64,000 nt of DNA, taken from contig NZ_JHXK01000011.1 of the NCBI RefSeq assembly GCF_000621745.1, forward strand, positions 124,001 to 188,000, written 5' to 3'. Of the stretch, positions 1 through 8,247 are shown one piece after another; within the stretch, counting starts at the first letter, position 1, and each line of letters begins with the position of its first letter. Position numbers and translations under genes: made by a program. The stretch is from Clostridium beijerinckii HUN142. GTDB lineage: Bacteria; Bacillota; Clostridia; Clostridiales; Clostridiaceae. The notes beneath the pieces were generated by a model. The model saw only the letters and a list, made by a program, of their open reading frames with translations. It made no database searches and was not told where the DNA came from.

Positions 1-845
1 ACTGTAATTGTTGCAGCTTGACCTATCTGTACTCCTCCTATTTTTTCTTGCGGTACTTGTATTGTTGCATATACAGATGATATATCATTAACCTTTGCAA
101 GAGTTGCTCCCTGAGATGCCATCTGCCCTACATTTAAAACTTTATCGCTTATTACGCCACTTATAGGTGCTTTAATCACTGTGTTAGCTAAATCGCTTTG
201 TGCCTTTTGCAAATTTACCTTTTGTGCCTCTAAACTTGCTTTTGAACTTTCAATGCTTGCTTTTGCTGATTCAATACTTGCTAATCCTGAACTATAATCT
301 GCTTTAGAAGTGTTTAGAGCTTTTTCAGATGACTCAAAATCTGTTTTTGATATAGCACCTCCATCAAAAAGTGTCTTTTGCCTATCATAATTACGCTGTG
401 CATCATCCATAAGAATCTGCAACTTCTGTAACGTTACTTGCGATGAATTTAGCTGCTGCTGTGTTGAATTTAGTTGTTGCTCACTAACTTGCACCTGAGC
501 TTGTGCAGTTTTTATACTATTTTGTATATCTTGGTCATCTAGCGTAGCTATAGTATCACCAGCATTTACATATTGTCCATTTTCAACAGACACATTAACA
601 ACCTTTGCTGCTATCTTGCTAGTTATAATTCCTTGCTGATAAGCTTCTAAGGTTGCTTTATATGAATCCCCCAAACTTTTCTCTTCTGATTTCACAACCA
701 GTGCTTCAACAGCTGTTTTACTAGCTGCAACAGCTGTGGTTGCTTGTTTTTTTGCTGTGAATAACTTAGTTTTAGCTACTGCGGCACAACCTATTACAGC
801 TATAACAATTACAGCATATATAACTATTTTTTTTACATTTTTCAT
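1..845 (-). CDS. Efflux transporter adaptor subunit, HlyD/RND membrane-fusion family (partial)
   Basis: The 281 visible residues are the N-terminal part; the C-terminus lies beyond the left edge. A single hydrophobic anchor follows a short Lys-rich start. Next comes a first lipoyl-type half (around VENGQYVNAGDTIATLDD), a long Gln/Ser/Lys-rich coiled-coil hairpin (about residues 90-205), then the return half (TVIKAPISGVISDKVLNVGQ) and the start of the beta-barrel. This is the standard order of adaptor proteins that link an inner-membrane ABC or RND pump to the outside; in Gram-positives the partner is usually a MacB-type ABC transporter, which is expected past the edge. AGGAGTG sits upstream of ATG 845. 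The gene is 59 bases downstream of the TetR gene on the same strand, so the two probably form one repressor-controlled operon. Confidence 0.88.
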   Translation of the reverse strand, partial: MKNVKKIVIYAVIVIAVIGCAAVAKTKLFTAKKQATTAVAASKTAVEALVVKSEEKSLGDSYKATLEAYQQGIITSKIAAKVVNVSVENGQYVNAGDTIATLDDQDIQNSIKTAQAQVQVSEQQLNSTQQQLNSSQVTLQKLQILMDDAQRNYDRQKTLFDGGAISKTDFESSEKALNTSKADYSSGLASIESAKASIESSKASLEAQKVNLQKAQSDLANTVIKAPISGVISDKVLNVGQMASQGATLAKVNDISSVYATIQVPQEKIGGVQIGQAATIT

Positions 846-904
846 GTTTCACACTCCTAATCTGTAAACATATAGTTTATTTTGTTAATTTATATATTAT
901 AAAA

Positions 905-1519
905 TTAATTTTTCTTTGCGCCAATTCCACCCATAATAAAATTTATCAGCTTTTCATTTTCCTCTTTTCTTTGTTCTACTGAATAATAATTTTCATGACA
1001 AGTCCGATGACAATGTAATGTCACCATTCCTCCTATAACATTTGTAGCAAAATCAATGTCCATTCCTGTATCTATTACCTCCCCCTCTTCGATTCCTTGT
1101 TTTAAAATATTGTATGTAATGCTTCTCCCATTTCTTTTTATATCTTTTATAAAATCTTCAAGATCACGTTTTGCTTCAGGATTTAATTCTGAAATCTCAT
1201 TTGTTATATAATAACTTATCCTTCCAGCCCTTTCTATAATAGCATGCTCAGTTAATTCTATAAGCTTTCCTAGCTTTTTAAGAAATGATTCTTCTTGTGA
1301 TATCTTCTGGTTTGCATTCATAGTGAAATTTCTATGGTCGTACTTTAAAGCTTGTACAAATAAATCATCTTTACTTCTAAAGTATTCATATATTGTACCC
1401 TTACCTATCTGTGCCTTGTCCGCAATATCCTGCATATTAGTTCCAGAAAAACCTTTTTTGAAAAATATGTCTATTGCAGCGGCAAGAATTTCATTTTCCT
1501 TATTTTTCAATCTTGCCAA
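905..1519 (-). CDS. TetR/AcrR family transcriptional regulator
   Basis: A 204-residue protein. The N-terminal helix-turn-helix (about residues 8-52) has the family signature TNMQDIADKAQIGKGTIYEYF. The C-terminal ligand-binding part is variable, so the inducer cannot be named. The frame is open to a GTG at 1528, but that codon lies inside the Shine-Dalgarno AGGTGG (1525-1530); the TTG at 1519, five bases beyond it, is the likelier start. The gene precedes an HlyD-type adaptor on the same strand, and a near-perfect 18-bp palindrome lies about 75 bases upstream, so it most likely represses its own operon and the pump. Repressor of efflux is inference; the family is clear. Confidence 0.88.
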   Translation of the reverse strand: MARLKNKENEILAAAIDIFFKKGFSGTNMQDIADKAQIGKGTIYEYFRSKDDLFVQALKYDHRNFTMNANQKISQEESFLKKLGKLIELTEHAIIERAGRISYYITNEISELNPEAKRDLEDFIKDIKRNGRSITYNILKQGIEEGEVIDTGMDIDFATNVIGGMVTLHCHRTCHENYYSVEQRKEENEKLINFIMGGIGAKKN

Positions 1520-2000
1520 GAAAACCACCTCACTTATAAAAATACTGTATTACAATAAATTACTGACTCATTATACTCACATTTTATTTAAATGACCGAC
1601 CAGACAGTCAATGATTCACATGCAAATAAATCATTGAAATATTTTATATGTACATGAAAATAATACCACACTTTTAATTTTTCTACTTTTATTATACTAT
1701 AAACATTTTATTATTTATATTTTCCCATTTCCTTATAAGTTTGCTATATTTATCTTTTGTATCCCTGAGATTGCTTGGATTATTATTTATTTATATCTAT
1801 CATTTGCTACTTATGTTATTTTAATATGGAGTGTATCATAGAATTATTAACTGAATTTAAACTTTTCTATTTATTTCAAATTTAATTGTTACAATAAATA
1901 TATTATCTATGATTAAATACTTAGATCTTATATATAAACATGATACTTTTAAACATAGACAAAAGATAGTATAATTGGTACAGAAAAGGGAGGTATCCAA
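1520..2000. other. Divergent intergenic region between tetR and the two-component operon
   Basis: It holds the TetR-type operator and the leftward promoter near 1570, and a rightward TATAAT at 1970-1975 with a poor -35 (TTTTAA, 17-base spacer). GGGAGG at 1988-1993 is the ribosome site of the response regulator. The AT-rich middle (1615-1940) shows no gene or clear structure. Confidence 0.5.
1593..1610. promoter_or_regulatory. Candidate TetR-family operator
   Basis: TGACCGACCAGACAGTCA is an imperfect 18-bp dyad (TGAC-G-C half sites) of the type bound by many TetR/AcrR repressors. On the minus strand it overlaps where a -35 would lie for the TATAAT (about 1570-1575) that precedes the TetR gene. 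This fits autoregulation by steric block. Confidence 0.55.
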
Positions 2001-2678
2001 ATGTTTCATATTTTAATTGTAGAAGACGACAAAGAATTAAGAGAATTATTTTCAACTGTTTTACTTAAAAATGGTTATAAAACTACTGGAGCAAAAGATG
2101 GAATCGAAGCGCTTGATGTTTTGGATAAAGAATATATTGATTTAATTATTTCTGATATTATGATGCCAAATATGGATGGTTTTGAACTAATAAAATCTAT
2201 TCGTGATGCTCAATTTAGCCTACCTATATTAATGATCACTGCTAAGGAAAGCTTTCAGGATAAGCAACGTGGTTTTCTTCTAGGAATTGATGACTACATG
2301 GTTAAACCAATTGATGTTAATGAAATGGTATTGAGAGTAGGTGCGTTACTTAGAAGAGCTCAGATTATTAGTGAAAGAAAGCAAAGTGTTGGTGATACCA
2401 TGCTTGAATATGATTCCCTGTCAGTATATCAAAATGGTGAAGTAACAGTTCTTCCGCAAAAGGAATTTTATATTTTATATAAACTTATTTCTTATCCCAA
2501 TCGCATATTCACGAGACAAGAACTTATGGATGAATTTTGGGGTCTTGATTCTGAAACTGATATAAGAACAGTAGATGTACATATTAACCGTTTGCGCGAT
2601 CGCTTTAAAAACAACATAGATTTCGATATTTTAACTGTAAGAGGACTTGGATATAAGGTGGTTAAAAAGTATGAATGA
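2001..2678 (+). CDS. Response regulator, OmpR/PhoB family
   Basis: A 225-residue two-domain regulator. The receiver domain (residues 1-118) has the acidic pair EDD near residue 9, the phosphoacceptor Asp in DLIISDIMMPNMDG, the Thr of ITAKES and the Lys of VKPID. A winged-helix DNA-binding domain follows (about 130-222), ending in the typical RTVDVHINRLRDRF and VRGLGYKV motifs. It overlaps the downstream histidine kinase gene by 8 bases, so the two are translationally coupled and form a cognate pair. The regulon is not visible; no transporter or resistance gene follows the kinase. Confidence 0.95.
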   Translation: MFHILIVEDDKELRELFSTVLLKNGYKTTGAKDGIEALDVLDKEYIDLIISDIMMPNMDGFELIKSIRDAQFSLPILMITAKESFQDKQRGFLLGIDDYMVKPIDVNEMVLRVGALLRRAQIISERKQSVGDTMLEYDSLSVYQNGEVTVLPQKEFYILYKLISYPNRIFTRQELMDEFWGLDSETDIRTVDVHINRLRDRFKNNIDFDILTVRGLGYKVVKKYE

Positions 2679-3705
2679 TAAACCAAATTTAAAATTAGGA
2701 TTAGTCTTTTCATTTATTATCTTTTCAATAATGTTTGTATCATCAGTACTTACTGCAATTTTAGCTATATTCTTTCATCCAAATTTCTCTTCAGAAGCTA
2801 ACAAGTTTCTTTGGCCCATTATAGATTTATCTATAATTAGTATAATAGTTGGAACAACTATCTCAGCTATAATAGGAAAAAAAATATTAGCTCCACTAGT
2901 GAAATTTAGTGACGCAATTATAGAGGTTGGAAAAGGTAACTTTAACATCAAATTAGATGAAGATAAATATTATTACGTTGACGAGCTAAAAAAGATGTCT
3001 CAGAACTTTAATATTATGGTTGACGAACTAAATAACATAGAAACCTTTCGAAGTGATTTTATCGCTAATGTGTCGCATGAATTCAAAACTCCCCTTGCAT
3101 CTATTGAAGGTTATACAACTTTGCTACAAGATAACAATCTAAGTAAAGAAGAAAAATCCGAATACACAGATAAAATACTTAATAATACAAAGAGATTATC
3201 CAATCTGGTTGGCAATATCCTACAAATTTCAAGATTAGAAAACCAAGGAATAATAGCAGAAAAAAGCAAATTCAAACTAGATGAGCAACTAAGGCAAACT
3301 TTATTGATTTTAGAATCAAAATGGTCAAATAAAAATATTGACTTAGATATAGATTTAGAATCAATTACTTTCTATGGAAATGAAGAATTATTAATGCAGG
3401 TATGGATAAATATACTTAGTAATGCAATAAAGTTTACGCCCGACAATGGTACTATTAAATGTACATTAAAGCAAAATAACAACTGGATTACAACAAGCAT
3501 TTCAGATAATGGCATAGGTATGAACAAAGATACACAAAAGCATATTTTTGATAAGTTTTATCAGGGCGACAAATCACATTCTTCTGAAGGCAATGGTTTA
3601 GGATTAGCCCTAGTAAAAAGAATTATTGACTTATGTGGTGGGAAAATAGAGGTATATAGTGAATATACAAAGGGATCAACTTTTGTAATTAAGTTACCAT
3701 GCTAA
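2671..3705 (+). CDS. Sensor histidine kinase (HAMP, HisKA, HATPase)
   Basis: A 344-residue membrane kinase. Two hydrophobic segments (about residues 8-30 and 46-68) bracket only a very short external loop, so any stimulus is likely sensed in or near the membrane. A HAMP linker, then the phosphorylated His in ANVSHEFKTPLASIEGY, the N box (NILSNAIKFTPDNG), the G1 box (ISDNGIGM), the F box and the G2 box (SEGNGLGLALVK) follow in order. ATG 2671 with AGGTGG 9 bases upstream is preferred over the earlier in-frame TTG at 2647. Partner of the overlapping response regulator. Confidence 0.94.
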   Translation: MNDKPNLKLGLVFSFIIFSIMFVSSVLTAILAIFFHPNFSSEANKFLWPIIDLSIISIIVGTTISAIIGKKILAPLVKFSDAIIEVGKGNFNIKLDEDKYYYVDELKKMSQNFNIMVDELNNIETFRSDFIANVSHEFKTPLASIEGYTTLLQDNNLSKEEKSEYTDKILNNTKRLSNLVGNILQISRLENQGIIAEKSKFKLDEQLRQTLLILESKWSNKNIDLDIDLESITFYGNEELLMQVWINILSNAIKFTPDNGTIKCTLKQNNNWITTSISDNGIGMNKDTQKHIFDKFYQGDKSHSSEGNGLGLALVKRIIDLCGGKIEVYSEYTKGSTFVIKLPC

Positions 3706-3884
3706 TTCTTACTATTTATAAAAACTCTATAATAAATCTCTATTTCATTATTTTACATCACTTATAACATATTATTAAAAATCTATTCAATACATTATTT
3801 AAGCCAGCAACTATATATATTTTTATATTCCACTGCTAGATTTTATCTAATACCTTTGATTTCCATAAGGATTTTATTATAAAC

Positions 3885-3915
3885 AAAAAGGCTATCTTTA
3901 TGAATCGATAGCCTT
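3885..3915 (-). terminator. Intrinsic terminator, leftward
   Basis: AAGGCTATC (3888-3896) pairs with GATAGCCTT (3907-3915). Read on the minus strand the stem is followed by TTTTT. It can end transcripts of the small gene at 3996-4070 and the YdcF-like gene. Confidence 0.6.
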
Positions 3916-3995
3916 AAATTATAACTAATTATTTTTAAGAAGTTTCCCTTATTTCTATAAAGTTAGTCTAATTTTGTTTGACGATTTCTATTCTT

Positions 3996-4070
3996 TTAAC
4001 TTTTATCATTGTCATAAAAAGCATTACATACAATTAATACTATGCAAACCAAAATAACTACCGCCAACAT
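3996..4070 (-). CDS. Predicted 24-residue hydrophobic membrane peptide
   Basis: This very short frame begins ATG TTG GCG and ends in TAA. Residues 2-15 are almost wholly hydrophobic (MLAVVILVCIVLIVC) and the tail is short and polar (FYDNDKS): one membrane span with a charged end. AGAAGGGG lies at a sensible distance upstream of the ATG, and a leftward terminator lies about 80 bases downstream. Small membrane peptides of this shape include type I toxins and regulators of membrane complexes, but I recognise no family and no antitoxin RNA is evident. The call rests on hydropathy, the ribosome site and the terminator. Confidence 0.45.
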   Translation of the reverse strand: MLAVVILVCIVLIVCNAFYDNDKS

Positions 4071-4184
4071 ATTTATCCCCTTCTAACTAAATATATAATC
4101 CTTTATATTATTATATATTAATCACGTACATCTTGTGTCTGTAAACGTTTGTTGTTTTGTGATAAATTTATAGGCCTTTCTATA

Positions 4185-4237
4185 GTATAATTATAAAGAG
4201 TATTGAACAGTATATTAAATACTCTTTATAATTATAC
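4185..4237. repeat. Perfect 20-bp inverted repeat with 13-base loop
   Basis: Arms 4185-4204 and 4218-4237 are exact reverse complements. The stem is AT-rich, centred on AAAGAGTATT/AATACTCTTT, and each arm carries TATAAT-like sequence. It lies between the YdcF-like gene and the small peptide gene. It may be a bidirectional terminator without a U-tract, a regulator site or a small mobile remnant. Confidence 0.6.
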
Positions 4238-4265
4238 AGTAATAACTTATTTCGCAATCACTTAT

Positions 4266-4976
4266 CTATTTATCAAATAATATGCTCTTAATAACTGCAA
4301 TAGCTTCCCTAATATATGTTGAAGGCACAAAATACCAAGGCATAGTACTAGAATAATTATCAAAATTTTTATATCCATTCTTCTTTGCTAAAATGCTGCT
4401 TCTAAAAGCATGAAAGTCTGTCGTTACTATTTTTACTTTAATATCACTTATTGGTTTATTGCTAAACGCTTCAATCTTTTCTTTAGAATATTTTAGATTT
4501 TCATTAGTATCTCTTGATCTATCCTCCAATATTATTTTATTTTCCTCTATACCTCTATCTTGTAGGTATTTACTCATAGCCTGTGCCTCTGATGTACTTT
4601 CATCTTCACCTTGTCCTCCAGATAAAACGATATATTGAGCTAGGTTTTCTTTCATGCATTTTATTGCAATATCAAGTCTTTCTTGAAGTATTAAATTAGG
4701 TATTCTTCCATAATCAAGACCCGCACCAAGTACAATAACATAATCGTCACTATTTTGATTATACTTTGGATAGTTAATTATTAAAACTTCTATAGTTATA
4801 AAACAAATAAATATTATGGAAAATAATATCTTTATATATTTAAAAATCTTATAAAAAAATATATTCTCTCTTGCTCTCATTTTTAAAAAGTAGTATCCTA
4901 AAATTATAATCACTACAACTATAATTGGAAAACCAAACGCGATCCATAATTCCGATAGCATATATTTAATTTTCAT
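4266..4976 (-). CDS. YdcF/SanA-like DUF218 membrane protein
   Basis: A 236-residue protein with two N-terminal hydrophobic segments, then the DUF218 domain: DDYVIVLGAG at its start, the conserved IVLSGGQGEDE, a DRSRDTNEN motif and the VTTDFHAFRS strand near the end. The family includes E. coli YdcF and SanA and is linked to envelope functions; the biochemical activity is not settled. The longer ATG at 4985 abuts the Shine-Dalgarno GGAGGG (4986-4991), so ATG 4976, nine bases from it, is chosen. It stands alone on its strand. Confidence 0.85.
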   Translation of the reverse strand: MKIKYMLSELWIAFGFPIIVVVIIILGYYFLKMRARENIFFYKIFKYIKILFSIIFICFITIEVLIINYPKYNQNSDDYVIVLGAGLDYGRIPNLILQERLDIAIKCMKENLAQYIVLSGGQGEDESTSEAQAMSKYLQDRGIEENKIILEDRSRDTNENLKYSKEKIEAFSNKPISDIKVKIVTTDFHAFRSSILAKKNGYKNFDNYSSTMPWYFVPSTYIREAIAVIKSILFDK

Positions 4977-5259
4977 TAAACTCATCCCTCCAGATTATTT
5001 ATCTACACATAATTTAGTTAATCTTAAACTTCTTATAAATATTATATCTGTAACTGAGAGAGATGAAATACGCTTATATAAATCTTATAAAATATATAAT
5101 AATATCGTAATATTGTTGTCATATATAATCTTTTATATCTTATAATTATTTTCTTCAATAAATTTATAATTACTTTACGATGAAAATCTTAATATTTTTT
5201 TTATTGATAGTTTATAGCATTAATAAATTCATAAAAAATAGCCCTAGATTCTACTAAAG

Positions 5260-5502
5260 CTATTCGTTCATGAATTTTATAAACTTTTCCTTTTTCATAA
5301 AAATTGATGCATATATGCTTGAAACTGCAAAAAATATATTAATTATTGGTACAATACTAATAACAAGTATAGTTATAAATAGGCCTCTTTTTTCCTTGTT
5401 GCCAAAAATATTAATATTATTTTTGTTCACAATAAGCCTAGATAAGAGCAATATTAATGATAAAAAACTTAGCTTTATTGATATAGTATACAAATATAAC
5501 AT
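5260..5502 (-). CDS. Small membrane protein of unknown function
   Basis: An 80-residue protein with two hydrophobic helices (about residues 5-24 and 42-68), a polar linker (NKNNINIFGNKEKR) and a Lys-rich end (KKEKFIKF). ATG 5502 follows AAAGGAG by 9 bases, a strong ribosome site; the TTG at 5511 touches that site and is not used. A 180-codon open frame on the other strand (5270-5812) covers the same DNA but has no ribosome site. No family recognised. Confidence 0.6.
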   Translation of the reverse strand: MLYLYTISIKLSFLSLILLLSRLIVNKNNINIFGNKEKRGLFITILVISIVPIINIFFAVSSIYASIFMKKEKFIKFMNE

Positions 5503-5885
5503 ATTATTCAACTCCTTTGAGTATATATCTTTATCTCTTTTACATTTTATACCATATTGTAAAGTAATTCCATATAAATTTTTTATCCTCTATCTCTTTT
5601 TATTTTCATTATTTTTGATAATCTCATCTATGCTTATAATTTCTCTTATTCTCTTTTATTTTTTCAGAACAAAAGTAGCCGCAACAGGCTCATTCTTGAT
5701 CACATTTTTACAATCCAACTTCATTTCAATCATTAATATAACTAGCTTTAAAAATCCAAAATTTTATATTTTCCTAAACGATAAAAAAGCTAGTAGAACA
5801 CATAAGCCTTAGCCATGTTCTACTAGCCTTCATCTTAGGATGGATGGTAATTGAATAACGAAATTAAAACATTAAGTATCTATTT
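5503..5885. other. Region upstream of the small membrane protein
   Basis: It holds the terminator of the downstream-reading spore protein gene (5783-5827) and a leftward TATAAA about 40 bases before the 80-residue gene. A 25-codon leftward frame near 5660-5735 lacks a ribosome site and is not called. Confidence 0.4.
5783..5827 (-). terminator. Intrinsic terminator of the leftward spore protein gene
   Basis: GCTAGTAGAACA (5789-5800) pairs perfectly with TGTTCTACTAGC (5816-5827). On the minus strand the stem is followed by a run of six T, about 60 bases past the spore protein stop. Confidence 0.85.
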
Positions 5886-6080
5886 CTAGAGACTTTGTTC
5901 GTAACTCTCTATCATTCTCTTAACCATTTCTCCGCCAACGCTACCATTTTGTCTTGAAGAAAGGTTTCCTTTGTCAATGTTTTCATAGTCATTTAACCCA
6001 ATTTCTGAAGCTACCTCAGTTTTTAGTCTGTTTAAACCTGTCTTTGCCTCTGGAACTAAAGTTTTATTTCTTGAAGCCAT
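5886..6080 (-). CDS. Small acid-soluble spore protein, alpha/beta type
   Basis: A 64-residue protein of the family that coats DNA in dormant spores and is degraded by the germination protease GPR. Diagnostic features are LVPEAK near the N-terminus, the protease-site-like TEVASEIGL in the middle and the SSRQNGSVGGEMVKRMIESYE block at the C-terminal end. GGGAGG lies just upstream of the ATG, and a perfect hairpin terminator follows. Expression under a forespore sigma factor is expected from the family; I could not fix its -10/-35. It is divergent from a second spore protein gene about 340 bases away. Confidence 0.96.
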   Translation of the reverse strand: MASRNKTLVPEAKTGLNRLKTEVASEIGLNDYENIDKGNLSSRQNGSVGGEMVKRMIESYEQSL

Positions 6081-6418
6081 ATCAATCTACCTCCCTTAAT
6101 CTATGATTTTGTTTGGCATTAATATCTTAACCTCTCTCACAAATTTTAATCTATGAAAATACTTGTAAAAAAGGTGTTAAGATCTTCTTTTGAATTAATT
6201 TACAATAATATAAATAAGAATTTTTATAATACTCAATATTATTTCTGCAGGAATTATTTCGGTTTACTCTAAATAAATTCTAATTTAATCACTTCTTTAA
6301 ACATATACACATATCATTAGTTTTTCATAAGTTTCCTTAAGTTAAATTCAACAATAATTTCTTAAGTATATTTTACTATAAATTTATAAAACTAATACTG
6401 ATATGGAGGTGTTAAATT
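6081..6418. other. Divergent promoter region of two spore protein genes
   Basis: This AT-rich region separates two oppositely transcribed spore protein genes and must hold both promoters, probably forespore (sigma G type). CATAGATTA occurs twice on the minus strand, but no -10/-35 pair is clear enough to mark. No other gene is seen. Confidence 0.4.
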
Positions 6419-6625
6419 ATGAGTAGAAGACCCTTAGTTCCAGAAGCTAAAGCAAAACTAGATAAGTTAAAAATAGAATTTGAAAATGAGCTTGGCGTTG
6501 AACTTAATGATAATTATAAAGGAAATAAGTCATCCAGGTTAAATGGACGTGTAGGTGGACCTATTGGAGGATTGATGACAAAGAAAATGATAGAGGAATA
6601 CGAAAAAAATTTAATCGACAAGTAA
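6419..6625 (+). CDS. Small acid-soluble spore protein, alpha/beta type
   Basis: A 68-residue spore DNA-binding protein. It starts RRPLVPEAKAKLDKLK, has a protease-site-like EFENELG and ends with the conserved KSSRLNGRVGG block and helix MTKKMIEEYEKNL. It differs from its divergent neighbour by a short Gly/Pro insertion (GGPIGG) between the SSR-NG motif and the last helix, and is clearly diverged, so this is not a recent duplication. GGAGG stands 10 bases before the ATG. An 11-bp perfect hairpin (6647-6677) follows. Confidence 0.95.
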   Translation: MSRRPLVPEAKAKLDKLKIEFENELGVELNDNYKGNKSSRLNGRVGGPIGGLMTKKMIEEYEKNLIDK

Positions 6626-6646
6626 TCTCCTTTTCAAAACCATAAA

Positions 6647-6677
6647 TGACTAGTTACTAAAATCATGTAACTAGTCA
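6647..6677. terminator. Hairpin after the rightward spore protein gene
   Basis: TGACTAGTTAC (6647-6657) pairs with GTAACTAGTCA (6667-6677). No strong T-run follows, so terminator function is probable rather than certain. Confidence 0.45.
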
Positions 6678-6835
6678 AAATAGCATATCTATATTCTTTT
6701 TCATTTAAGTTTGTATTACTACTTATATAAATTCCTCAATTCTTCTATTTGAGTTCATATTTTAATGCAATATTATATATACACTAAACTTGACAATTAT
6801 AATAATATTAACCTTACGCATATTAGTGTAGAAAA

Positions 6836-7894
6836 TTATTCAGTGACTACTACATCAAATGAAGTCTTGGTCCCATTAACATTTATTGTAATAGTAGTTT
6901 TTCCTGCTTTGTATGCAATAACTGTTGGATGAACATCTTTAAAAAATCCATCTTCTAAGCTTAAATTTATTCCTGAAACTGCAACACTATCATCCTCACT
7001 TTTAGACATTGCTATTAAATTAGGAAATGATGAACTTTTATCGTCTACGCTACTCACTTTTATCATCCCTAAATCTACAGCTTGATTAGTTCTACAATAT
7101 AAAGTATTTCCATTAATAGTTGCCTTAGGTTTGGTATTGTCTAATTTGTAACCTGTTCCATCTTCAATTCTTACTCCATCCTTTTCTTGTTCATCTGAAT
7201 TGACATCAATTATAGTAAGCATATTACTATAATCTAATTTAACTTCATAGTTCTCTGTAGTTGATTTAGTAGTCAGTGCATATTCTGGACATAAATTATA
7301 ATTTTTATCACTAAGACATTCTATAACTCTACCATCATCTCCCAGGCTATATTTTCTGCCACTTTCTGACGTATATTCATCTTCTTGCAACACACCATTT
7401 TCATCAAAAATATATATATTACCATCTATATTCCATACACCTTTTAAATAATAGCTATCTTGAACTTTAAAATACGTATTTCCATTTTCCTCAAACAAAC
7501 TAAAGTCTGGGGTTGTACTTATTTTTTCCTCTGAAGGGGTCCTACTAATGTTCATATTAACATTTCTCTTAGGAAGAGCATTATTTATCCATTTCCCACT
7601 ACTATCAAGCTCATACTCTTTACCTTTAATTAATGTTTTACCAGATGCCATAGCGCCATTATCCTGTAAATAATACCACCAAACCTTATCTAAAATCCAT
7701 CCAGTCTTCATATAACCATCATTGCCAAAATAGTACCATGATCTATTTATTTGTTTCCAGCCAATACTATAAGATTTCCCTTCGTCATACCACCAACCGG
7801 TATTATTATGTTTCCACTCTGCTGAAGCCCCCTTGGGCATTACAGAAACTATGGATGCTACAATAAGTAAACTGCAAATTATTTTTTTAGTCAT
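6836..7894 (-). CDS. Secreted cell-wall-binding repeat protein
   Basis: A 352-residue protein with a signal peptide (cleavage probably after ASA near residue 25). At least three choline-binding-type repeats follow (about residues 27-100), rich in GWW, SWYYFG and WWYYL motifs; these modules anchor proteins to wall teichoic or lipoteichoic polymers. A further degenerate repeat lies near residues 150-170 (YFKVQDSYYLKGVW). The C-terminal half (about 215-350) has no catalytic motif and ends in an Ig-like beta strand pattern (KAGKTTITINVNGTKTSFDV). It is likely a surface adhesin or structural protein. GGGGG precedes the ATG. Isolated on its strand. Confidence 0.82.
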   Translation of the reverse strand: MTKKIICSLLIVASIVSVMPKGASAEWKHNNTGWWYDEGKSYSIGWKQINRSWYYFGNDGYMKTGWILDKVWWYYLQDNGAMASGKTLIKGKEYELDSSGKWINNALPKRNVNMNISRTPSEEKISTTPDFSLFEENGNTYFKVQDSYYLKGVWNIDGNIYIFDENGVLQEDEYTSESGRKYSLGDDGRVIECLSDKNYNLCPEYALTTKSTTENYEVKLDYSNMLTIIDVNSDEQEKDGVRIEDGTGYKLDNTKPKATINGNTLYCRTNQAVDLGMIKVSSVDDKSSSFPNLIAMSKSEDDSVAVSGINLSLEDGFFKDVHPTVIAYKAGKTTITINVNGTKTSFDVVVTE

Positions 7895-8247
7895 TTATTT
7901 CCCCCCTCATTTACAAATCTTATCAGTTATATAGTTTGTCCCATTTATTCAAACAAAACATTTCCTACTTTGTTTATTATCTATCTATATATTTACTTTA
8001 TCGGACCATATTTTTTTATATAAATAACTTTGTGCAGTTAACAACTTATGTGAAAATTATACCATAATTTAAATATCTTAATACCATATTTCTAACTTAG
8101 TTGGTTGAAAACATGTAAATTAGAATTTTAATTCAATAGTTTATAAGTAATAATTAAATAATTATTTTATTTACCGATTAAAAGCATATGCGTTCTAATA
8201 TAATAAAACTAAGAGGATCCTAATAATATTAAGGAGGAAAATATATT
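7895..8247. other. Divergent intergenic region before the debranching enzyme gene
   Basis: It contains TATAAT at 8199-8204 without a convincing -35, and AAGGAGG at 8231-8237, both serving the rightward gene. No other structure is seen. Confidence 0.45.

Larger units (their letters stand above)
3706..4265. other. Intergenic region after the histidine kinase
   Basis: It contains the leftward terminator (3885-3915), the 24-residue peptide gene (3996-4070) and the 20-bp inverted repeat (4185-4237). The first 180 bases after the kinase gene show nothing I can name. Confidence 0.5.

Noticed and set aside
5660..5735. 25-codon leftward frame MIEMKLDC...
   Set aside because: No ribosome site, no hydropathy or composition signal, and it overlaps nothing that requires it.
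5270..5812. 180-codon rightward open frame
   Set aside because: No ribosome site, biased hydrophobic composition from AT-rich DNA, and it covers the leftward 80-residue gene (strong AAAGGAG site) and a leftward terminator.
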